From Pseudevernia furfuracea (lineage: Eukaryota; Ascomycota; Lecanoromycetes; Lecanorales; Parmeliaceae): a stretch of DNA of 64,000 nucleotides. Shown here in pieces: positions 60,312 through 64,000 of this stretch (its first letter is position 1; each line of letters begins with the position of its first letter). Where the stretch lies: positions 992,001 to 1,056,000 of the forward strand of contig JAIUPT010000013.1 in NCBI GenBank assembly GCA_022315425.1. Direction: 5' to 3'. A program made the position numbers and the translations under genes. The notes below the pieces were generated by a model that saw only the letters and a list, made by a program, of their open reading frames with translations, ran no database searches and was not told the DNA's origin.

Positions 60312-61076
60312 TCGGAGTGCACCTTTGATACAGACCTCGGCACGATCCCCGAGCCTAGGATGTCACATATGCCGAACAACTCAAGGCGCCCATTGCTTCA
60401 AGCCCGCTGCGCCGTTAAGAAGGCCTTATCAGGGAGATGAGATCTGAGGTAGAGTACGAGTAGCCTGGTCTGGAAAACCGCCCCCAGGACCCCCCCGCCT
60501 CGACCACGCCAGGAACCCTAAAAGTACTGTATCCCGTCAATAGCAACCTTTCAATCAAAAGCTCCACCTCGTGTTCATTCAGATTATATCTTTTCGTCCC
60601 GACTCTCCGAAATCTCGAAAGTGGATTTGGGGGGAGTCAGACAAGTTGCTCATGGCCCCCCCGCTCCCAAGGATTTGAAGACGTTGGAGGGCGAAACCGG
60701 GGAATAATGAACCAACGATATCCACACACATACGGCAAATGACTAGAGCCTGTCGATGAGGTACATCAACGGTCACTGACTGGCACACATGGCGCCTTAG
60801 GTAGTACTAATAGTGTTATGCCAATGATTTTGCTAGCTGGACTGATCGATGTTATCACGTGAACGTTGCCAGCAGAATTCCAGAAACCAATCAAGATGCA
60901 CTAGCCCAGCGCCTGTTTTGAGACATGACATGGCAACATGCAGAAAAAAATGACTTCATTATTATTTCAAGGAAGCCCGCCCCTAAGCCCACTTGATATA
61001 CCAAATATTCATCAGTCATCATTCCAATTTCTCACCACCATGTATGAAACAATTTACACCCATCTCCCTCTACCGT
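60312..61076. other. Intergenic between modin-like and permease genes
   Basis: About 765 bp: promoter of the modin-like gene and 3' flank of the permease gene. It has C-runs (CCCCCAGGACCCCCCC near 60480) and no recognised gene. Confidence 0.4.
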
Positions 61077-63143
61077 TTAGAAATCCTCCTTTCCGACCTG
61101 CCTCTTCTGAATTCCCGTCTGTCCTTCCTCATCACCTTTAAATTGTCCACTGTTCGCGCTTACACTATCCCCCTCATTACCCTCAGCTCCGTAAGCAACA
61201 CTAACATTCCTGATCTCGTCCCCAACCTCCATCCACTTCTCACTGCAGGCCGGAATCGGACTAATCCTGCACAAGATCCAGTACGTCAGGCTCGCGACGA
61301 TGAAACCCGCGAAGAAGTTGATGTTATAGATGTATTTGGCACCCTGAGGCACAGGCCTTCCAATGGCTCCAACGAATCCGACGATGTTGATGAGGATACC
61401 GCAGATATAGGCCGTGTATCCGCGCCAGTGGAAGCCGAAGGTGAAGTAGTAAGGGGCTGTTTTGCGGGCGGAGTAGAGGTCCGTTATCTGGTAATAGCCG
61501 CGGCGGACGACGTAGTAGTCGCAGATGATGACGCCAGCGATCGAGGAGAGGAAGACGGAGTAGGCTGACAGGTAGGTTGTGAAGTTGTTGGAGGTGGAAA
61601 GGAGGTTCCTGTCGATGATGTGTAAGTGATCGGCTTTTATGTGGCAGTGGGAAAGACTCACCATGGACACATAGCTAACCCGACGGCAGCGCAAATGTAA
61701 CCACCTCGTCTGATGTTGAGATACCGTGGAAGAAGGGCTGTCATGTCTGTTCCAGCAGACACGGAATTGGCAGCAATGTTTGTACCCAGCTGAGCCAGAG
61801 CGAAGGCGAACGAAATTATGAACACTCCAAATCTAGCAGGTCCGTTCGCCGTTTTCCCAGTGTTAGGATTCACCAAGAAGTAAGAAAGCAAATTCAACGG
61901 ATTCCAGATCGGGTCTCCATAGATAACCGCCGAGGAGGACGACACAATGATGCCGATGAAAGACGTCACCGCAAAGCCCACAGGAATGGTGATAAACTGA
62001 GACCACAGCGCATCTCTCGGCTTCCTTGCGAAACGGGCAAAATCAGGATCATTGACCTATCGAGATTTCGGAGTTAGCGTTTCCATCGGAAGGCAGTCTT
62101 TGAGTCACAGAACAAGTCTCAGGAGTACAATATCCCCGTGTCATGCCTTGCAACTCCAAGTTCTGCTTGGATTAGGAAGGACTAGGTTCAAAAGGTAGCT
62201 TACGATCAGCGTTGCGAAATTGGCAATTGACGACATGATTCCCTGAACCATAGCCCATCCCAGAGCACCTCCATGCTTCGCGGACGGCTGGTGTACAATG
62301 GGTCCGATTCCATGAGCCTTGACGATCGACCAGATGAAAAATGCAACACCGGCTGGGGGCACGAAGTAAGCCTTGGCGGTAAAAAGATGGCGAATCTTGT
62401 GCACGGGGAACCAGATGGCTGGCAAGCTGCAGGCCCAGAAGAGGAAGAAGCTGACAAAGTCCCTTGTGACGGTTCCTGAGCTATTCGGCATGCTATTAGG
62501 AACGTTTTGGTAGGAGGTCCAGATTGAGCGGATCATTAGGGTAACACATTCACCTGTGCCAACATTAGCACGACATATCAGAGAGTATAAGTGTGAGATC
62601 ATACCTCCGATCCACGACTGAACACCATACCAGATACACGCCATAGCTGCCCTGTTAAATACCGGCCAAAGAGAACCCCAGATGCCGAAAGATGCCCTGC
62701 TAACGACAGGAAACGGGATATGGTACGTTGCGCCGATGCGTCCAGTCATACAGATGAAGCTAGCCGATATAACGTAGCCGATCCATACGCAAAGCCATGA
62801 TTGCCACCATGAGAGACCATTGGCCACCATAGACGACGATATCATCCAAGTGTTCTAAGTTGTGTCAGCAAACGCTCCTAGCTCTGACAGATCCCCCACA
62901 TACAATGTTGAACGAATCCGAAATCCAGAAACCAACGAAATTCCATGCACCCCATTGTCGGCGCTCAGGTTCCACTGTGACCTTGTCAACGCCTGCATTG
63001 GTTTCTCCCAAACGCAGCTGCTACTGACCAGGCTTCAGATCAAAATTGTGCAACATCAATTGGGCGTTGGTCAAGCCTGGCTCAGACGAAACAGCTATCT
63101 TGTTCGCGAAGTACGCGAGTCTGGAATTTTCTAGCTTCTCCAT
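61077..63143 (-). CDS. NCS1-family uracil/allantoin-type permease
   Basis: Six exons on the minus strand (63143-63029, 62974-62904, 62854-62605, 62553-62204, 62056-61662, 61608-61077). Joins give NCS1 landmarks: PVEPERRQWGAWNFVGFWIS (helix 1), NTWMISSSMVANGLSWWQ, FGIWGSLWPVFNRAAMACIW, VNDPDFARFARKPRDALW (the NxxDxxRFA loop) and LAQLGTNIAANSVSAGTDM (helix 8). From the only in-frame ATG, at 63143, the protein is 570 aa, a normal length. The open frame runs on to 63401 and RPHQKLRYIAAVMEKLEN upstream of that ATG looks conserved, so an upstream exon may add to the N-terminus. It is a proton symporter of the Fur-type plasma-membrane carriers; substrate among uracil, allantoin or similar is not set by what I can see. 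Confidence 0.88.
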
Positions 63144-64000
63144 GACGGCAGCGATGTACCTCAACTTCTGGTGTGGTCGGAATCTAGGAGCAAACGAAGT
63201 CTTGAGAGGTGGACTAGGTGATCTTAGCCCTGCGTTAGGGTCGTTGAGTGAGGTATCAGGGTCCTGATGTATGAGAGGCTGCGTCTCGTGCTCCGAATCG
63301 AGATAGTCTCTTGCGAAGGAGGAGCTGGGGTATTCTGGTCTTCTATCCCCGAATTTGTCAAGCTCTAGGTCGGGAGTATGAGAAGAAAAGTAAAGGCGCA
63401 CATGTCTGGGGCCATGGCTGTATTAATGGTGAGAGAAATCCCCACGGTTGGTCCCGCCCGACGAGAGTGCCTGGCGGGGTTCTCCAGCGGGCGCCACATC
63501 CCAGGACCTATCTCGACGTCGCAAGCCGATAGCGCATGCCTTGACAAGAGTAATGCCGTCCTAGACAGTGGCCGGTATGCAATCGTGCAGTAGTAGTCTG
63601 GCGATTTGCGGCAGGGAGTTGGGCGGGGGTTCGTGAGAAGTTGCTCGAGGCAATAATAAGGTACCTACGAGCGAGTACGAGTAGGTACCTAAGAAAAACT
63701 CCCCCCCGCGCTAGTCAGAATCTTTAGGTTATCTCTTTTATCTCTTACCGAAGCCCGAAGCCGGGTTACACAATACCTGCACAATACCTCACTCTATCGA
63801 GCAATTATATGCGAAGACTTGATGGTCTACAAAAAAAGAAAACATCTGAAAGATTAAGACAAATTCTAAGGCCTATGTCACCTTGGTCCACATCCCATGC
63901 AAGTCTAGGGCCGTCTCTACAGAGGATCAGCCTCGCATATTTGAATGCTAGATAAGCGAATAGAAAGACCTCGGTCTCGAAGCGCCGTCGCTGTCCATGG
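63144..64000. other. Upstream region of the permease gene
   Basis: 63144-63401 may still be coding (see permease). Beyond that I see a promoter-like region with TACGAGTAGGTACCT repeats at about 63660-63690 and no further gene. Confidence 0.4.

Noticed and set aside
61000..61568. Plus-strand 191-aa acidic frame
   Set aside because: Antisense of the last permease exon; the acidic character mirrors the codons on the other strand.
1..64000. CRISPR arrays
   Set aside because: The genome is eukaryotic; the tandem repeats have no unique spacers of constant length.

Overview
The window is from a filamentous ascomycete (Pezizomycotina). Genes carry short introns (about 41-160 bp) with GT..AG ends and CTAAC-type branch sites, the trp gene is the fungal three-domain TRP1/trpC fusion, and an AT-rich block shows the C-to-T/G-to-A damage typical of repeat-induced point mutation (RIP). 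A leotiomycete is my best guess but it is weakly supported. Exon joins below were worked out by eye from reading frames, splice sites and family conservation.

Region 1 (0.2-12.1 kb) is a small biosynthetic locus, all on the plus strand: a peroxisomal (C-terminal SKL) enoyl-CoA hydratase/isomerase-like protein that has lost its catalytic acids, a LovG/FSH1-type serine hydrolase, and a complete highly reducing polyketide synthase (KS-AT-DH-cMT-ER-KR-ACP, 2595 aa, 9 exons, no thioesterase). The hydrolase is the obvious candidate to release the product. The trio resembles the hydratase, hydrolase and HR-PKS set behind the decatrienoic-acid toxins of Alternaria. A secreted PEBP-like gene follows on the opposite strand.

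Region 2 (14.3-19.8 kb) is an AT-rich transposon graveyard. 56-bp terminal inverted repeats flanked by TA enclose a heavily RIP-mutated Ty1/copia pol relic. Into its integrase a later, less mutated solo LTR inserted, with a perfect AGTTC target duplication.

Region 3 (20.8-31.0 kb) is the most unusual part. Two convergent genes, a UPF1/SEN1-like SF1 helicase whose second RecA domain is cut off, and a two-domain ULP1-like cysteine protease with one dead domain, are each preceded by an array of the same ~57-bp repeat. The arrays are inverted with respect to each other, so each points into its own gene. This looks like one co-regulated or mobile unit.

Region 4 (31.5-46.8 kb) holds conserved housekeeping genes: a DMT/SLC35F-type transporter, the CDK8/SSN3 Mediator kinase, nucleoporin NUP188 (1884 aa), the divergent trifunctional tryptophan gene (785 aa, with a 16-bp exon), and a BRCT-WGR protein without a PARP catalytic domain.

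Region 5 (46.8-64 kb) is gene-poorer and accessory: an unrecognised decayed-looking locus, a small secreted cysteine-rich protein, a multi-pass membrane protein with a 61-bp piece of its own exon copied just behind its stop codon, a sulfotransferase-like protein with a C-terminal membrane anchor, a modin-like protein, and an NCS1 uracil/allantoin-type permease.
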